Assembly (NCBI GenBank): GCA_949419965.1
Contig: CASPAC010000005.1
Coordinates: 6,224 to 70,223, forward strand
Source of the DNA: Bacteroidales bacterium
GTDB lineage: Bacteria > Bacteroidota > Bacteroidia > Bacteroidales > Rikenellaceae
Length of the DNA stretch: 64,000 nucleotides
Reading direction: 5' to 3'
Shown: piece by piece, positions 63,147 to 64,000 of the stretch
Layout: each line of letters opens with the position of its first letter
Position numbering within the stretch: position 1 is the stretch's first letter
Made by a program: the position numbers and the translations under genes
The notes under the pieces: generated by a model
The model's input: the letters and a program-made list of their open reading frames with translations, nothing else
Told to the model about the DNA's origin: nothing
Database searches by the model: none

Positions 63147-64000
63147 ATGCACTTGCCCGAATCCTTTCATCGCAATCTGAAAAGCATCGCCATGCCCGCG
63201 GCTATGGTCGTCGGCGCCCTGCTGTGCCGTCCCGTCGCGGCGCTGGAGGAGTGGTCGGGGCGGATGATTACGCCGACGCTCATCTTTCTGATGCTTTTCG
63301 TCACTTTCTGCCGCGTCAAGCCCCGCGAAATGCGTTTTTCGATGCTTCACGTGTGGCTGCTGCTCTTTCAGATCGCAGCGTGCGCCGCGGTCTATTTCGC
63401 CTTGCTGCCGTTCGACGTCACGGTGGCGCAGGGCGCCATGATCTGCATCCTCACGCCCGTAGCCATGGCCGCCGTCGTTATCGCCGGCATGCTCGGGGCC
63501 AACGTCGTCACGGTGGCGACCTACAGCTTGCTGTGCAACATGGCGATCGCATTGGCGGCGCCCGGAATCCTCACTTTCGCCGGCACCGGGGTCTGCACCT
63601 TCGGGCAGATCTTCGCCCGCATCGCACCGCTCCTGATCATGCCTTTCGCCGCCGCTCAGTGCTGCCGGTTCGTTGTGCCCCGATTCGCCGGGTGGGTGGG
63701 GGCCCACGGGCAGATTTCGTTCTACATGTGGCTTGCGGCTCTGATCGTCACCATCGGCCGTACCACGGCCTTCATCATCGACCTGCACGATGTCTCGCGG
63801 TCGGTCGAGGTGTGGCTCGCTCTGGCAGCGTTGGTCATCTGCCTCGTCCAGTTCGCCGTCGGCCGGCGCATCGGGCGCAGGTTCGGCGATCCCGCCGCCG
63901 GGGGGCAGTCCCTCGGGCAGAAGAACACGGTTCTCGCCGTGTGGATGGCCCAGTCGTTCCTCGACCCCATCTCCTCCATCGCCCCCACGGCCTACATCGT
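63147..64000 (+). CDS. BASS-family (bile acid:sodium symporter-like) transporter, 3' end outside window
   Basis: The ATG at 63147 opens a frame that runs to the window end (284 codons so far). About nine spans: AMPAAMVVGALLCRPVAALE, LIFLMLFVTFCRVKP, QGAMICILTPVAMAAVVIAG, and a second half AALIVTIGRTTAFIIDLHDV followed by VWLALAALVICLVQFAVGRRIG and NTVLAVWMAQSFLDPISSIAPT. The MQSFLDPISSIAP-type element and overall span pattern fit BASS proteins (SbtA/ASBT fold). The substrate is unknown. Same operon as the retropepsin gene. Confidence 0.8.
   Translation, partial: MHLPESFHRNLKSIAMPAAMVVGALLCRPVAALEEWSGRMITPTLIFLMLFVTFCRVKPREMRFSMLHVWLLLFQIAACAAVYFALLPFDVTVAQGAMICILTPVAMAAVVIAGMLGANVVTVATYSLLCNMAIALAAPGILTFAGTGVCTFGQIFARIAPLLIMPFAAAQCCRFVVPRFAGWVGAHGQISFYMWLAALIVTIGRTTAFIIDLHDVSRSVEVWLALAALVICLVQFAVGRRIGRRFGDPAAGGQSLGQKNTVLAVWMAQSFLDPISSIAPTAYI

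Overview
The window is high-GC chromosomal DNA from a member of the Bacteroidales, most likely Alistipes or a close Rikenellaceae relative. This rests on four things: a type V (Mfa/Fim) lipoprotein fimbrial operon, Na+-NQR together with a Na+-pumping methylmalonyl-CoA decarboxylase and MeaB/Mce (the propionate branch of Bacteroidales), eleven promoters that fit the Bacteroidetes housekeeping pattern (TTTG-like box, 19-20 nt, TAnnTTTG), and dense families of intergenic repeats. The genus is inferred from gene content and base composition only.

Layout. 1-7741: the end of a DUF3868 gene, a Mfa1-type major fimbrillin, a FimB/Mfa2-like subunit, a third lipoprotein and a 993-residue DUF4906-type tip protein. 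8018-8092: tRNA-Pro. 9039-10337: sirtuin and TRIC-like channel. 10423-12017 (-): meaB and a redoxin-fold protein without CXXC. 12788-16839: mce-mmdA-mmdD-mmdC-mmdB. 18162-21709: DUF3592-like protein, rplM-rpsI, rpsB, tsf. 23156-30251: an AddAB-type nuclease/helicase locus with a DUF2807 protein. 31810-34370 (-): HAD phosphatase and two M23 peptidases. 34470-39961: alaS, gpmI, TlpA-like lipoprotein. 40077-41908 (-): YbaK-like deacylase, tcdA, TatD. 42625-48448: nqrABCDEF. 48619-54262: small membrane protein, DUF2776, HAD, large TonB-dependent receptor. 54998-64000: AI-2E-family permease, tRNA-Met, ion channel, mscL, oadA, Na+/solute symporter, YqeY, retropepsin-like protease and a BASS-family transporter cut by the window end.

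How it fits together: the bioenergetic genes share Na+ as coupling ion. MmdABCD pumps Na+ while decarboxylating methylmalonyl-CoA, Mce and MeaB serve the mutase step before it, OadA is a carboxyltransferase that may share the pump, and NQR exports Na+ during NADH oxidation.

The most unusual material is non-genic. Three copies of a 1.05-1.4 kb composite repeat (A 16945-18000, B 21853-23100, C 30318-31742) each carry, at one end, a 189-nt segment encoding 63 residues of a PAAG...VRCVQ domain, the type of C-terminal domain used as a variable target in Bacteroidetes (FISUMP/DUF1566-like; diversity-generating-retroelement target-like). A and B share near-identical flanks but only 29 of 63 residues inside the segment. 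B and C are identical over about 321 bp, inverted, and flank the whole AddAB locus, so the 7.2 kb between them could invert. No reverse transcriptase or recombinase is present in the window. Other points: G9/C9 tracts inside the TonB receptor gene and just upstream of it, a perfect 16-bp palindrome just downstream of the probable nqr transcription start, a sirtuin without the zinc cysteines, and an ion channel with a changed selectivity-filter motif.
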